In this document: positions 37,540-46,464 of the stretch, piece by piece | Layout: each line of letters starts with the position of its first letter | How positions within the stretch are numbered: the stretch's first letter is position 1 | Notes under the pieces: model-generated | The model's input: only the letters and a program-made list of their open reading frames with translations | What the model was told of the DNA's origin: nothing | Database searches by the model: none | Program-made: the position numbers and the translations under genes | DNA from: Candidatus Defluviibacillus avedoerensis | Lineage (GTDB): Bacteria > Pseudomonadota > Gammaproteobacteria > Burkholderiales > Burkholderiaceae_C | Direction of reading: 5' to 3' | DNA: 64,000 nucleotides | Assembly (NCBI GenBank): GCA_016703665.1 | Contig: JADJBS010000020.1 | Coordinates: forward strand, 124,001-188,000

Positions 37540-38611
37540 CCCGTTGAGACCCAAACCCGCCCAGGCCGTGCGTACCCAGCCCGTGAGCATGGGCCGCGCG
37601 GTTACCTGGGCGACCTGCAAGGCCGCTTCTACCCGCACGGCCAATTGGGCCAAGGCCAAGCTGGAAGAGTCCGGCTTCACCCCCAGCGCGTTGGCCCTTT
37701 ACAAGGCGCCAGTGGCATTTGACCTGGCGGGCCACGCGCCCGCGACGGGTCTGGTCATGCGCTTGCTCCAAAAAGACCTTTACCGTGATGGCGACTTCCA
37801 TGCCAGCCCAACCGATCCAACCCCTTCCTATGGCCGTACCTACCGCAACGCTTGGCTGGCTTGGGGAGCGCAGCGGGTGGGCTCTTATGAGTTGTCCCAA
37901 GCCACGCTGAACAGGCTGGAGCGCGAACTTCACAAAGACATGTGGGGGGTGCCTGAGAATGATTCTGTCCCTGCCGACCAGCGCACCTATGACCTGGGCA
38001 CCAACGCCAGTGTTCTTTGCGCCTTGTTGTCTGGCGGGCGACTGGCTACAGCCGAGAAAATTGGTGGCTTCATGGCCGGCATGGTGGTGCATCAGGCGAT
38101 TGAATCCAAGCGCGTCTTGCTGGCCGCAGACGCCAAAGGGCGCCTGACTGAACCCGCAGACCCCGTGGACGTGAGCGACGCTGGCTTGGTGGTGTTTGAC
38201 ATTGGCGCCCCGGGCCAGGTCTACTGGCCCCTGGGCTTTGCACTGCGTGGCTTTGCTCAGCTTTACCGTGCCACCGGGCACGATACCTGGCTGGAACCTG
38301 CCGACCACATTGCAGCCTGGCTGGGGCGCTGCCATGAAGACCATCTGACCCAAATCACCAACGCCAAATTGGCCTGGGGCGCTGCCGAACTGTTTGCCGC
38401 CACAGGCAAAAGCAACTGGGCTGATCTGGCGCTGAAGATTCTGGGCCACATCCTGTCAACCCAAAACCCAGACGGCGTCTGGCTGCGCCCCGAATTTGCC
38501 AGCATTGATGCCCAGCCCATGCCCATTACCCTGGACACGGCGCTGGAACGCATGGCCTACCTGTCGGAAATCCCCCGGGCGTTGGCGATGGGTGGCAGAC
38601 CGTTGCCATGA
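37532..38611 (+). CDS. Predicted alpha/alpha-toroid protein, function unknown
   Basis: A 359-residue cytoplasmic protein without signal peptide. It seems all-helical with repeated helical hairpins: TYRNAWLAWGAQRVG, TNASVLCALLSGGRLATAEKIGG, LGFALRGFAQLYRATGHDTWLE, NAKLAWGAAELFAATGKSNWADLAL. This periodic pattern suggests an alpha/alpha toroid as in terpene cyclases or six-hairpin glycosidases, but no catalytic motif (DxDD, QW) is seen. The GTG start at 37532 has AGGAG ten bases upstream. It converges with soeC. Confidence 0.7.
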   Translation: MFDPLRPKPAQAVRTQPVSMGRAVTWATCKAASTRTANWAKAKLEESGFTPSALALYKAPVAFDLAGHAPATGLVMRLLQKDLYRDGDFHASPTDPTPSYGRTYRNAWLAWGAQRVGSYELSQATLNRLERELHKDMWGVPENDSVPADQRTYDLGTNASVLCALLSGGRLATAEKIGGFMAGMVVHQAIESKRVLLAADAKGRLTEPADPVDVSDAGLVVFDIGAPGQVYWPLGFALRGFAQLYRATGHDTWLEPADHIAAWLGRCHEDHLTQITNAKLAWGAAELFAATGKSNWADLALKILGHILSTQNPDGVWLRPEFASIDAQPMPITLDTALERMAYLSEIPRALAMGGRPLP

Positions 38612-38641
38612 CGGGCTCCTGATTCGGGCAACATGCCAAGC

Positions 38642-38670
38642 GGGTCAGTTGTGATTTGGCAACGTGACCC
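38642..38670. terminator. Possible bidirectional hairpin terminator
   Basis: GGGTCAGTTG / CAACGTGACCC forms a 10-bp stem with one bulged base and an 8-base loop, between the convergent toroid-like gene and soeC. No clear T-run follows in either direction. Confidence 0.45.
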
Positions 38671-38691
38671 AATCCGTTTCAAGGAAAAACC

Positions 38692-39621
38692 TCAGGACAC
38701 CACTTGGTAGTACAGGTTTTGCGGATGCCTCGCCTGTGCAAAAAAGAACCATCGCTCGGCAAGCAAGCCCAGGTACTGCACTGGCAAGGCTACCCAGATG
38801 AGGTGAATATCACCCCAGGTCAGGGCCCACACCAGACTGAAGGTGGGCACGGCAAAAGCCAGCACCACAAAACCAAGCTTGACTCGCTTGACCCCAGCCT
38901 GCGTGGCACGGTGAAAAAACTCCCGCGTATTGAATGCGCCGGCCGACATGCCCATGGACTTTTGCTCCAACTTTTGAGTTTGGATGCCTGTTGCCGATTG
39001 CAAGCTGGAAATGGGCTTCAGGCCCGCATTGCGTTGCAGCGCGACCATGCGCATGACCCAGGCCATCACCGTTGCAGCCAAAGCCCATGGCAGCAAGGTC
39101 CGGGCGAAATCGCTTTGCCCACACGCCAAGGCCATGCCTGTCGTCAATATCAAGCCCGAAGACAAACCCATCAGTACAAAGTTAAGCACCGTAATGGAAT
39201 GAGCCCATTCCTGAATAAAGCGAATGCATGCGTAGATCATGCCAGTGCACAGCCATAACGCGAGTGCCAGGACGATGGCCAGGAGCGGGATCAGATTGCT
39301 ACCGCCACCGCCGTGCCGGATCGACAACCACCAGAGCGCCACCACCACCATGAAGGCGGGCAAGGCAATCACCTCACGCGACAACCAGGATGTGCGCCAC
39401 ATCATGGCCGCGCGCCAAGCGCGCTCCGGGTGCCCAAGGTGGAAAAAGGACGCCACCAGTCCCGCCAGCAGCATAACCAGCGCCACCACCAGTGACGGGG
39501 CCAAGACGGCTGCGTCGCGCGATAGCCCACCCAGCAGGACGGCAGTCGCCAGGCACAAAACCATGCCTTGCGCCGCACCAGCCAGGGTAGTGAAAATGAT
39601 CACAGAAAATGCGGGGTTCAT
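38692..39621 (-). CDS. soeC: Sulfite dehydrogenase membrane subunit SoeC (DmsC/NrfD-like anchor)
   Basis: A 309-residue integral membrane protein with about eight hydrophobic helices and no cofactor motif, of the DmsC type. Start 39621 gives the usual cytoplasm-side start MNPAFSVIIFTTLAG and overlaps the soeB stop (ATGA). It should anchor the cytoplasmic SoeAB and pass electrons to quinone. The same family includes DmsC, so the assignment rests on the operon and on the type of catalytic subunit. Confidence 0.85.
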   Translation of the reverse strand: MNPAFSVIIFTTLAGAAQGMVLCLATAVLLGGLSRDAAVLAPSLVVALVMLLAGLVASFFHLGHPERAWRAAMMWRTSWLSREVIALPAFMVVVALWWLSIRHGGGGSNLIPLLAIVLALALWLCTGMIYACIRFIQEWAHSITVLNFVLMGLSSGLILTTGMALACGQSDFARTLLPWALAATVMAWVMRMVALQRNAGLKPISSLQSATGIQTQKLEQKSMGMSAGAFNTREFFHRATQAGVKRVKLGFVVLAFAVPTFSLVWALTWGDIHLIWVALPVQYLGLLAERWFFFAQARHPQNLYYQVVS

Positions 39622-40373
39622 GCGGAAGTCCCTCCTACTTCGGCACGAGGTGCACTCTGGTTTCGCCTGGGTAAATATCGATTGGACGGCTGAGTGTCCC
39701 ACTCTGGCATCAGCGCGTAGCCGCCGCGCTCTCGGATGGCGACACTGACCTCGCTGTTCACATCGTTCACATCGCCAAACAGGCGTGCACTGGTCGGGCA
39801 GGCTTTCACGCAGGCTGGTTTGCGGTCTTCGGCTGGCATGGTTTCGTCATAGATGCGGTCCACACACAAAGTGCATTTGGTCATGACCTGGCGCTCTTCG
39901 TCCAGCTCGCGCGCGCCGTAGGGGCAAGCCCAGCTGCAGTACTTGCAGCCGATGCATTTGTCATAGTCCACCAGCACAATACCGTCTTCCTTTCGCTTAT
40001 AGCTCGCACCGGTTGGACAAACCGGCACGCAGGGTGGCTCGGCACAGTGCAGACAACTCTTGGGGAAATGCACCGTGTCGGTGTTGGGGAAGCTGCCAGC
40101 CTCGTAGGTTTGCACACGGTTAAAGAAGGTGCCTGTGGGGTTGGCGTCGTAGGGCTGAGCATCCATCAAGGGGCCAGCTGCGCCCGAGGTGTTCCACTGC
40201 TTGCAACTGGTCACGCAGGCGTGGCAGCCCACACACACGTTCAGGTCAATCACCAAGGCCAACTGCTTGGCCAGGGTTTCGCCAACCTGGGCTCGGGACA
40301 AGCCGCTGGGGCTTTCTGACACCAGCGCGGCAGGACCCACGGGGTTGAGCAATTCTTTGAGCCACTTGATCAT
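39618..40373 (-). CDS. soeB: Sulfite dehydrogenase iron-sulfur subunit SoeB
   Basis: A 251-residue four-cluster ferredoxin of the DmsB/PsrB/SoeB family. Cysteine groups: CVGCHACVTSCKQWN, CLHCAEPPCVPVCPTGA, CIGCKYCSWACPYGA with CTLC following, and CVKACPTSA. Their spacing fits four 4Fe-4S clusters that carry electrons from the molybdenum subunit to the membrane anchor. No signal peptide. It overlaps soeA and soeC by 4 bp each. Confidence 0.92.
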   Translation of the reverse strand: MIKWLKELLNPVGPAALVSESPSGLSRAQVGETLAKQLALVIDLNVCVGCHACVTSCKQWNTSGAAGPLMDAQPYDANPTGTFFNRVQTYEAGSFPNTDTVHFPKSCLHCAEPPCVPVCPTGASYKRKEDGIVLVDYDKCIGCKYCSWACPYGARELDEERQVMTKCTLCVDRIYDETMPAEDRKPACVKACPTSARLFGDVNDVNSEVSVAIRERGGYALMPEWDTQPSNRYLPRRNQSAPRAEVGGTSA

Positions 40374-43312
40374 TTCTTGCTCCCGGCAAAGTACCGAAGC
40401 ACTTGCTCAGTTTTTCCGCGCACGCCGGGGACTGAGGGCATGGCAGCTATTTGAGGGAACGACTCCTCGGGCCCGTCGGGTTCAGCAGGCCGAATTCGCA
40501 CCCGCACGTCGTACCAACCCGCTTGGCCCGTGATGGGGTCTGAATTACTCACGCTGCCACTGGCCGTCCCCGCCAAGGGCAGCTCTTCGCTGATCAGATG
40601 ATTCAGCAAGAAGCCTTTGCGCGATTCATCCGCGCCCGGTGCCAACTGCCAGGCCCCGCTGGCCTTGCCAATGGCGTTCCAGGTCCACACCGTGCCAGGC
40701 TCCACTGCCTCGCTGTAGCGCAGCATGCAGCGCACCTTGCCCCAGCGGCTTTCCACCCAGGCCCAGCCGCCATCGGCCACGCCGGCTTTTTGCGCGGTCA
40801 GCGGGTTTACATGCAGGTAGTTGTGGCTGTGGATTTGCCGCAGCCATGCGTTCTGCGAATCCCAGGAGTGGTACATGGCCATGGGCCTTTGCGTGGTGGC
40901 GGCCAGCGGGTAGGCGTCCATGTCGGTGCAAGCCTGCTCCAGCGGCGCGTACCAAAAAGGCAGCGGGTCAAAGTAGGTGTTGATGCGTTCGCGCAAATGC
41001 TCGGGCGGCTGGCGCCCCTCGGTCTTGCCCTGTGCGGCCAGGCGGAAGAACTGAAGCGTGTCGGAATACAGCGCCAGCTGGATCGGGTCATTGCGCTGGC
41101 GCCAGCCTTTGTCTTTGGAGAAGTCCAGGTAAGGCCGGTTCCAGTTGCGCATGTACTGCTGGTCTTTGGGCAGGTGGTACTGGAACACGCAGTTATTCTT
41201 TTCGTACATCTCCCACTGCTTGGGGTTGGGCGCGCCGCGCAGGTGATCTGTGCCGTCTTTGCCACGCCAGCCCATCAGGAAACCGATGCCGGGCTGCGGT
41301 TCAAAATTGACGATGAAGTCGGGGTAGCCCGTGAACTTGCGCCCGCCTTCTGCGGTGGTGAAGGCAGGAAACTTAAGGCGTGAGGCCAACTCGATCAGCA
41401 CCTCCTGAAACGGTTTGCACTCGCCCAGCGGTGGCAGCACGGGCACACGCACAGAATCAACCGGGCCATCAAACTCGCTGATGGGGCGGTCCAGCATGCC
41501 CATCACGTCGTGGCGCTCCAGGTAGGTGGTATCCGGCAGCACCAAGTCAGCGAAGGCAACCATCTCGCTCTGGAAGGCGTCGCAGACCACCAAGAAGGGA
41601 ATCTTGAATTCGCCGCTCTCTTCCTTGGCGTTCAGCATCTCGCGCACGCCAAGCGTGTTCATCGTGCTGTTCCAGGCCATATTGGCCATGAAGATCATCA
41701 GCGTGTCGATCTTGTACGGGTCGCCTTTGACTGCATTCGTGATCACGTTGTGCATCAGTCCATGGGCCGACAGCGGATGCTCCCAACTGAAGGCGTGGTC
41801 AATGCGGATGGGGGAGCCGTCCGGGTAAATCGCCAGTTCGTCCGGGTGCGCAGGAAAACCCAGCGGCGCGGCGTTGAGCGGCGTGTTGGGCTGGATCATG
41901 CCGGGGTCGTTGAAAGCGCGGTAATTGGGCACGATGTGGCGCGGGTACGGCGCTTTGTGCCGAAAGCCACCCGGCGCGTCGATGGTGCCCAGCACACTCA
42001 TCAAAATAGCCAAGGCGCGCACGGTTTGAAAGCCATTGCTGTGCGCCGCCAGCCCGCGCATGGCATGAAACGCCACAGGCCGCGCCTGCGTGCTGGGGTG
42101 CTGCTTGCCCCAGGCGTCTGTCCAGGGGATGGGCAACTCGAAGGCCTGTTTGAATGCGGTGTCACCCATTTCAACGGCCAACTGGCGGATGCGGTCAGCA
42201 CCTATGCCAGTGATGGCTTCGGCCCACTCGGGTGTGCAGGTGGCCACGCGGTCGCGCAGCAATTGAAACGATGGCGTGACGCGGGTGCCATCGGCCAGCA
42301 TGTAGTGGCCTTCCAGCGCTGGGTCGCAACCCTCGGCGATGCCCTCGGGGTAAGCGTTCAAAATTTGCCCGCTGGTCTTGTCCCACACCAGCTTGTTGTG
42401 CGGGTTGCGGCCGTCGCCCGGTGGCCCCTTTTCAGGATTCGGGTCAAACGCAAACAGGCCTTCGCGTGCACCCTCGCCCAGCACTACCAGTTGCGGCGCA
42501 TTGGTAAAGCGCTTGAGAAACGCATGGTCAAGGTTGTCGGTGCGAATCAGTTCATGCAACAGCGCCATGAACAGCGCGCCATCGGTGCCGGGGCGGATGG
42601 GAATCCATTCGTCCGCAATGGCCGAATAACCCGTGCGCACCGGGTTGATCGAGATGAACTTGCCCCCTGCCCGCTTGAATTTGCTGATGGCAATCTTCAT
42701 CGGGTTGCTGTGGTGGTCCTCCGCCGTGCCGATCATCACAAACAGCTTGGCGTGATCCAGGTCTGGCCCGCCAAATTCCCAGAAGCTGCCACCAATGGTG
42801 TAAATCATGCCCGCCGCCATGTTGACCGAGCAAAACCCGCCATGCGCGGCGTAATTGGGTGTACCGAACTGGCGCGCAAACAGGCCCGTCAAGGCCTGCA
42901 TCTGGTCGCGCCCGGTGAACAGGGCAAACTTCTTCGGATCAGTCGCGCGGATTTTGCCCAGGCGCTCGGTCAATATCTCAAAGGTGCGCTCCCAACTGAT
43001 GGGCTCAAATTCGGCCGCGCCGCGCTCAGCACCCTGTTTACGCAGCAGTGGCTGGGTGAGTCGCGCCGGCGAATACTGCTTCATGATGCCAGAGCTGCCC
43101 TTGGCGCAGATCACACCCTGGTTCAATGGGTGCGCAGGGTTGCCATCGATGTAGCGCACCTCGGGGCCGTTGTCTCCTTCGCGCAAATGCACACGGATGC
43201 CACAGCGGCAGGCGCACATGTAGCAGGTGGTGCACTTAATCTCAGTTTTGGCCGTAGGGGTAGGCGAGGCAACCGGGTTGTGAAGTGGCTCTTTCGACAG
43301 GAACTTGTACAT
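40370..43312 (-). CDS. soeA: Cytoplasmic sulfite dehydrogenase, molybdopterin subunit SoeA
   Basis: A 980-residue molybdopterin oxidoreductase that oxidises sulfite to sulfate. The N-terminal 4Fe-4S motif is CTTCYMCACRCGIRVHL (residues ~27-43). SGIMKQYSPARLTQPLLR, GRDQMQALTGLFARQFG and the C-terminal molydopterin-dinucleotide domain follow the DMSO-reductase family order. There is no Tat (RR) signal, which separates SoeA from the exported PhsA/PsrA enzymes and puts it in the cytoplasm beside DsrAB. Sulfite from DsrAB is therefore the likely substrate. A weak GAGG precedes the ATG. Divergent from the LysR gene. Confidence 0.9.
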   Translation of the reverse strand: MYKFLSKEPLHNPVASPTPTAKTEIKCTTCYMCACRCGIRVHLREGDNGPEVRYIDGNPAHPLNQGVICAKGSSGIMKQYSPARLTQPLLRKQGAERGAAEFEPISWERTFEILTERLGKIRATDPKKFALFTGRDQMQALTGLFARQFGTPNYAAHGGFCSVNMAAGMIYTIGGSFWEFGGPDLDHAKLFVMIGTAEDHHSNPMKIAISKFKRAGGKFISINPVRTGYSAIADEWIPIRPGTDGALFMALLHELIRTDNLDHAFLKRFTNAPQLVVLGEGAREGLFAFDPNPEKGPPGDGRNPHNKLVWDKTSGQILNAYPEGIAEGCDPALEGHYMLADGTRVTPSFQLLRDRVATCTPEWAEAITGIGADRIRQLAVEMGDTAFKQAFELPIPWTDAWGKQHPSTQARPVAFHAMRGLAAHSNGFQTVRALAILMSVLGTIDAPGGFRHKAPYPRHIVPNYRAFNDPGMIQPNTPLNAAPLGFPAHPDELAIYPDGSPIRIDHAFSWEHPLSAHGLMHNVITNAVKGDPYKIDTLMIFMANMAWNSTMNTLGVREMLNAKEESGEFKIPFLVVCDAFQSEMVAFADLVLPDTTYLERHDVMGMLDRPISEFDGPVDSVRVPVLPPLGECKPFQEVLIELASRLKFPAFTTAEGGRKFTGYPDFIVNFEPQPGIGFLMGWRGKDGTDHLRGAPNPKQWEMYEKNNCVFQYHLPKDQQYMRNWNRPYLDFSKDKGWRQRNDPIQLALYSDTLQFFRLAAQGKTEGRQPPEHLRERINTYFDPLPFWYAPLEQACTDMDAYPLAATTQRPMAMYHSWDSQNAWLRQIHSHNYLHVNPLTAQKAGVADGGWAWVESRWGKVRCMLRYSEAVEPGTVWTWNAIGKASGAWQLAPGADESRKGFLLNHLISEELPLAGTASGSVSNSDPITGQAGWYDVRVRIRPAEPDGPEESFPQIAAMPSVPGVRGKTEQVLRYFAGSKK

Positions 43313-43342
43313 CTAGTGCCTCGTTATTTGCTTATGCCTCAG

Positions 43343-43356
43343 ATGCTATAAAGCAT
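43343..43356. promoter_or_regulatory. Palindrome ATGCT-ATAA-AGCAT in the soeA/LysR divergent region
   Basis: A perfect 5-bp inverted repeat with a 4-base centre in the 78-bp gap between soeA and the divergent LysR gene. It contains TATAAA, which may serve as a -10 element, so binding here could control either promoter. A second IR (TGATC-N9-GATCA, 43392-43410) overlaps the LysR start codon. Confidence 0.5.
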
Positions 43357-43390
43357 TTTTGAAATAAAAAAGCGGATAATTTCATTTAAT

Positions 43391-44311
43391 ATGATCGATA
43401 AAATTGATCAATCAGTCCATTCCGCTCCCAGCGCGCGACTGCGCTATTCGCTGCGTCAACTGGAGGTGTTTGTGGCGATCGCACGCAGCGGATCAGCCCG
43501 CCACGCCGCTGGGCGGGTGGCGCGGTCTCAATCTGCCGCCAGTTCGGCACTGGCCGAGCTGGAATCGGCGCTAAGCACACCGCTGTTTGACCGTATCGGT
43601 CGCCGGCTTGTATTGAATGAAAACGGTCGTGCCTTGCTACCTGTATCCATCGCCTTGCTGGAACAAGCCAATGAACTGCAAGCCCTTTTGACTGATCAGC
43701 ACGTAGCCCCTTTGCGGGTTGCCGCCAGCCTGACCATTGGCGAATACCTGCTACCCCGCCGGATCGCTAGCTGGCAGCAGCAGCACCCAGGCAGTGTGAT
43801 TCGCCTGGCGATTGCGAACACCAGCGCCGTGGTCGCAGCGGTAGCCGGACTGGACGCAGACCTCGGCTTTATCGAGGGACCACAAACGCATCCTGATCTG
43901 GAAGTAAGACCTTGGCTGAGTGACGAGCTGGTGATCGTGGCAGCCTCCACTCACCCACTGGCCACTGGTCGTGCCAGCAAGAACGAACTGGCCGCAGCGA
44001 CCTGGATCCTGCGCGAACTCGGCTCTGGCACGCGTCAAGCCACAGACGCTTGGCTCATCGAGCAACTCGGCCAGGTGAAGGTGGGCTTCGAATTGGGCAG
44101 TACCGAGGCCATCAAACAACTTGCAGCGGCAGGCACCGGGATAGCCTGCCTGTCCAGGCAGGCAGTTGCGGCCGACATTGCATCAGGGCGGCTTGTCGAG
44201 CTACAAACCACATTGCCGACAGCCAAACGCCGGCTCGCTATCGTGATGCGACGAGGCAAACTGCTCGGGCAGGCCACCCAGAATTTCATGGCGCATTGCC
44301 ACATGCCTTGA
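43391..44311 (+). CDS. LysR-family transcriptional regulator, divergent to soeABC
   Basis: A 306-residue LysR regulator. The winged HTH occupies residues ~15-75 (RQLEVFVAIARSGSARHAAGR, SQSAASSALAELESAL, LFDRIGRRLVLNENG) and the effector domain ~95-295 (ADLGFIEGPQTHPDLEV, SGTRQATDAWLIEQ, GIACLSRQAV). Divergent placement beside soeABC, together with a palindrome in the shared gap, makes it the likely regulator of sulfite oxidation. The ligand is unknown. Confidence 0.9.
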   Translation: MIDKIDQSVHSAPSARLRYSLRQLEVFVAIARSGSARHAAGRVARSQSAASSALAELESALSTPLFDRIGRRLVLNENGRALLPVSIALLEQANELQALLTDQHVAPLRVAASLTIGEYLLPRRIASWQQQHPGSVIRLAIANTSAVVAAVAGLDADLGFIEGPQTHPDLEVRPWLSDELVIVAASTHPLATGRASKNELAAATWILRELGSGTRQATDAWLIEQLGQVKVGFELGSTEAIKQLAAAGTGIACLSRQAVAADIASGRLVELQTTLPTAKRRLAIVMRRGKLLGQATQNFMAHCHMP

Positions 44312-44492
44312 GGCAATACCAGAGGCTTTTACGATACCGGCTCCGTCAAGCTGACGACAGGACGCTTCCTACCCATATGGGCTACGCCCAATCCTCCTTG
44401 AGGGTAATAGACGCTCCCAAGGCACTCCTTAAGAATGGGGCGACACAAGCTGCACATGCTTGGACATTGATTCGAACCCACGGAGACAAGAC

Positions 44493-44720
44493 ATGGAATT
44501 CAACAAAGAATACGACGCGTCAGGCTTGGCCTGCCCATTACCGATCGTCAAAACAAAAAAAGCGCTGTCAGACATGACGTCTGGCCAAGTGCTGAAAGTC
44601 ACGACCACCGATCCCGGCTCGGTCTGCGACATGGCTGCCTTTGCCGAGCAAACAGGCAACGCCCTGATCGAGCAGGGCAATGAAGCCAGCAAATTTGTGT
44701 TTTACCTGCGTAAAGCCTGA
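44493..44720 (+). CDS. tusA: Sulfur carrier protein TusA
   Basis: A 75-residue TusA-family sulfur relay protein. The conserved CPxP motif is in SGLACPLPIVKTKKAL with the sulfur-accepting Cys14; GQVLKVTTTDPGS and CDMAAFAEQTGN match the family. Start 44493 has GGAGACAAG upstream. In sulfur oxidisers TusA passes persulfide sulfur to DsrE2/DsrEFH and on to DsrC. It starts the tusA-dsrE2-yedE series. Confidence 0.93.
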   Translation: MEFNKEYDASGLACPLPIVKTKKALSDMTSGQVLKVTTTDPGSVCDMAAFAEQTGNALIEQGNEASKFVFYLRKA

Positions 44721-44774
44721 TCCCGCTGCATTTTTGCAACTTACCGGCATCTCGGGAACTTCAGGAAACTCACC

Positions 44775-45245
44775 ATGGCAACCAAGAAAATGGCGCTGAT
44801 CGCCACCAAGGGCACGCTGGACATGGCTTACCCGCCGTTCATCCTGGCATCGACTGCAGCGGCGCTGGGTTGGGAGGTACAGATTTTCTTTACCTTTTAC
44901 GGCCTGACCCTTCTGAGACACGACATTTCCGACATCAAGATCAGCCCGCTGGCCAACCCGGCCATGCCCATGCCTGTTCCTATGCCGGTCCTGGTACAAG
45001 CCTTGCCAGGCATGGAGGCCATGGCCACCATGATGATGAAGCAGAAGATGAAGTCCAAGGGCGTTGCGTCGCTCAAAGAGCTGCGCGACCTTTGCCTGGA
45101 GGCTGAAGTCAAGTTCGTGGCGTGTCAGATGACGGTGGACCTGTTTGAGTTCAAGCAGACTGACTTCATCAAAGAGTTGGAATTTGGCGGTGCGGCAACC
45201 TTCATGAAGTTTGCCGGCGAATCGGACGTCTGCCTCTTCATCTGA
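44775..45245 (+). CDS. dsrE2: DsrE2 sulfur relay protein (DsrE/F-like superfamily)
   Basis: A 156-residue DsrE2-type protein: MALIATKGTLDMAYPPFILAS at the start, a helix-rich section with many Met residues (MATMMMKQKMKSKG), and the conserved Cys117 in EVKFVACQMTVDLF. DsrE2 proteins are thought to be membrane-associated partners of TusA in cytoplasmic sulfur transfer. A hydrophobic region around residues 55-80 may be the membrane contact. It follows tusA by 54 bp. Confidence 0.9.
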   Translation: MATKKMALIATKGTLDMAYPPFILASTAAALGWEVQIFFTFYGLTLLRHDISDIKISPLANPAMPMPVPMPVLVQALPGMEAMATMMMKQKMKSKGVASLKELRDLCLEAEVKFVACQMTVDLFEFKQTDFIKELEFGGAATFMKFAGESDVCLFI

Positions 45246-45334
45246 CGGCAGCGCACAAAAGGCACGTTGGTCAGCACAGGTGACTGTGCCCTTGCCTACC
45301 CCTGTCAAAACCATCCTTTCATCTGGAGTATGTG

Positions 45335-46441
45335 ATGAACGAAGCCGTTAATCCGACCACGTTGGTTGTATGGGGCGGTTTTGCCCTTGCCTTTATCTTT
45401 GGCGCGGTGGCCAACAAAAGCAACTTCTGCACCATGGGTGCAATATCCGACATCGTCAACATGGGCCATTGGGGCCGCATGCGCATGTGGTTGTTGACCA
45501 TTGCAGTGGCCATGATCGGGGCGAATCTGCTGTACTACTTTGGCTTGATAGATCTGTCCAAATCGGTCTATCAGCGCCCCGTTTTGCCCTGGCTTTCCAT
45601 GGTGGTGGGTGGCTTTTTGTTTGGCATTGGCATGACCATTGCCGCCGGGTGCGCCAACAAGAACCTGGTGCGCCTGGGCGGTGGAAGTCTGCGCTCCCTG
45701 GTGGTGCTGGTGTTCATTGGCCTGGCGTCCTACATGACGCTCAAAGGTTTGTTCGCCCAGTGGCGCGCCAGCTTTCTGGACCCAGTCGCGCTGGACTTTT
45801 CAACGTTGGGCTTGGCAACGCAGAGTCTGCCGAAAATGCTGTCCAAAATAACAGGCTTGGCAGACAAGACGGCGCTGTTGATCCTGCCATTGGCTCTGGG
45901 CTTTGCGATATTGGCATTTGTGTTCAGTGACAAACGTTTTCGCGGCAATCTCGGTCACGTTGTCTCATCGCTGGTGCTCGGAGCGTTGATCGTCGCCGCT
46001 TGGTACCTGAGCGGCCACATCGGTTACGGCGAAAACCCTGACACACTGGAGACGGTGTACTTTGCCACCAACACCCGCACACTGGAATCAATGAGCTTTG
46101 TCGCACCGACAGCCTACACGCTCGAATTGTTGATGCTTTGGACTGACAAATCCCTGCAAATATCTTTTGGCATTGCCACTGTACTGGGTGTGGTGCTTGG
46201 CTCGTTCGCCTATGCCAGGGCAAGTGGCACTTTTCGCTGGGAGGGTTTTGCCTCTATCGACGACCTGCGCACCCAGTTGTTTGGGGCGGTGCTGATGGGC
46301 TTTGGCGGTGTGACCGCCATGGGCTGCACGATTGGTCAAGGCTTGAGTGGCTTGTCTACCCTGGCGTTGGGTTCTTTCATTGTGGTGGCAGCCATCATTG
46401 CAGGCTCTGCGATGACCATGAAGTGGCAGTTGCGCGACTGA
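45335..46441 (+). CDS. YeeE/YedE-family sulfur compound transporter
   Basis: A 368-residue protein with about nine hydrophobic helices. The three signature cysteine segments of the TsuA/YeeE thiosulfate permease are present: SNFCTMGAISD, AAGCANKNLVRLGGG and MGCTIGQGLSG. It follows tusA-dsrE2, the order seen where sulfur uptake is joined to cytosolic relay. Start 45335 has GGAG six bases before. The imported species (thiosulfate or other sulfane sulfur) is inferred. Converges with the S24-type gene. Confidence 0.88.
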   Translation: MNEAVNPTTLVVWGGFALAFIFGAVANKSNFCTMGAISDIVNMGHWGRMRMWLLTIAVAMIGANLLYYFGLIDLSKSVYQRPVLPWLSMVVGGFLFGIGMTIAAGCANKNLVRLGGGSLRSLVVLVFIGLASYMTLKGLFAQWRASFLDPVALDFSTLGLATQSLPKMLSKITGLADKTALLILPLALGFAILAFVFSDKRFRGNLGHVVSSLVLGALIVAAWYLSGHIGYGENPDTLETVYFATNTRTLESMSFVAPTAYTLELLMLWTDKSLQISFGIATVLGVVLGSFAYARASGTFRWEGFASIDDLRTQLFGAVLMGFGGVTAMGCTIGQGLSGLSTLALGSFIVVAAIIAGSAMTMKWQLRD

Positions 46442-46464
46442 CCCAGGCCAAGCCCGGGAGGAGC

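Noticed and set aside
37442..38449. Long open frame on the minus strand opposite the toroid-like gene
   Set aside because: Composition is irregular (many Gly, His, Arg) and the plus-strand frame has a ribosome-binding site and helical periodicity.
40370..43312. Thiosulfate/polysulfide reductase (PhsA/PsrA) instead of SoeA
   Set aside because: No Tat signal at the N-terminus and linkage to oxidative dsr genes favour the cytoplasmic sulfite dehydrogenase.
41510..43351. Long open frame on the plus strand opposite soeA (613 codons)
   Set aside because: It is a shadow of soeA in GC-rich DNA; no family features, and soeA has complete motifs.
44312..44492. Riboswitch or attenuator upstream of tusA
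   Set aside because: Only a weak CCTTG/CAAGG pairing is seen; no conserved riboswitch core is recognised.
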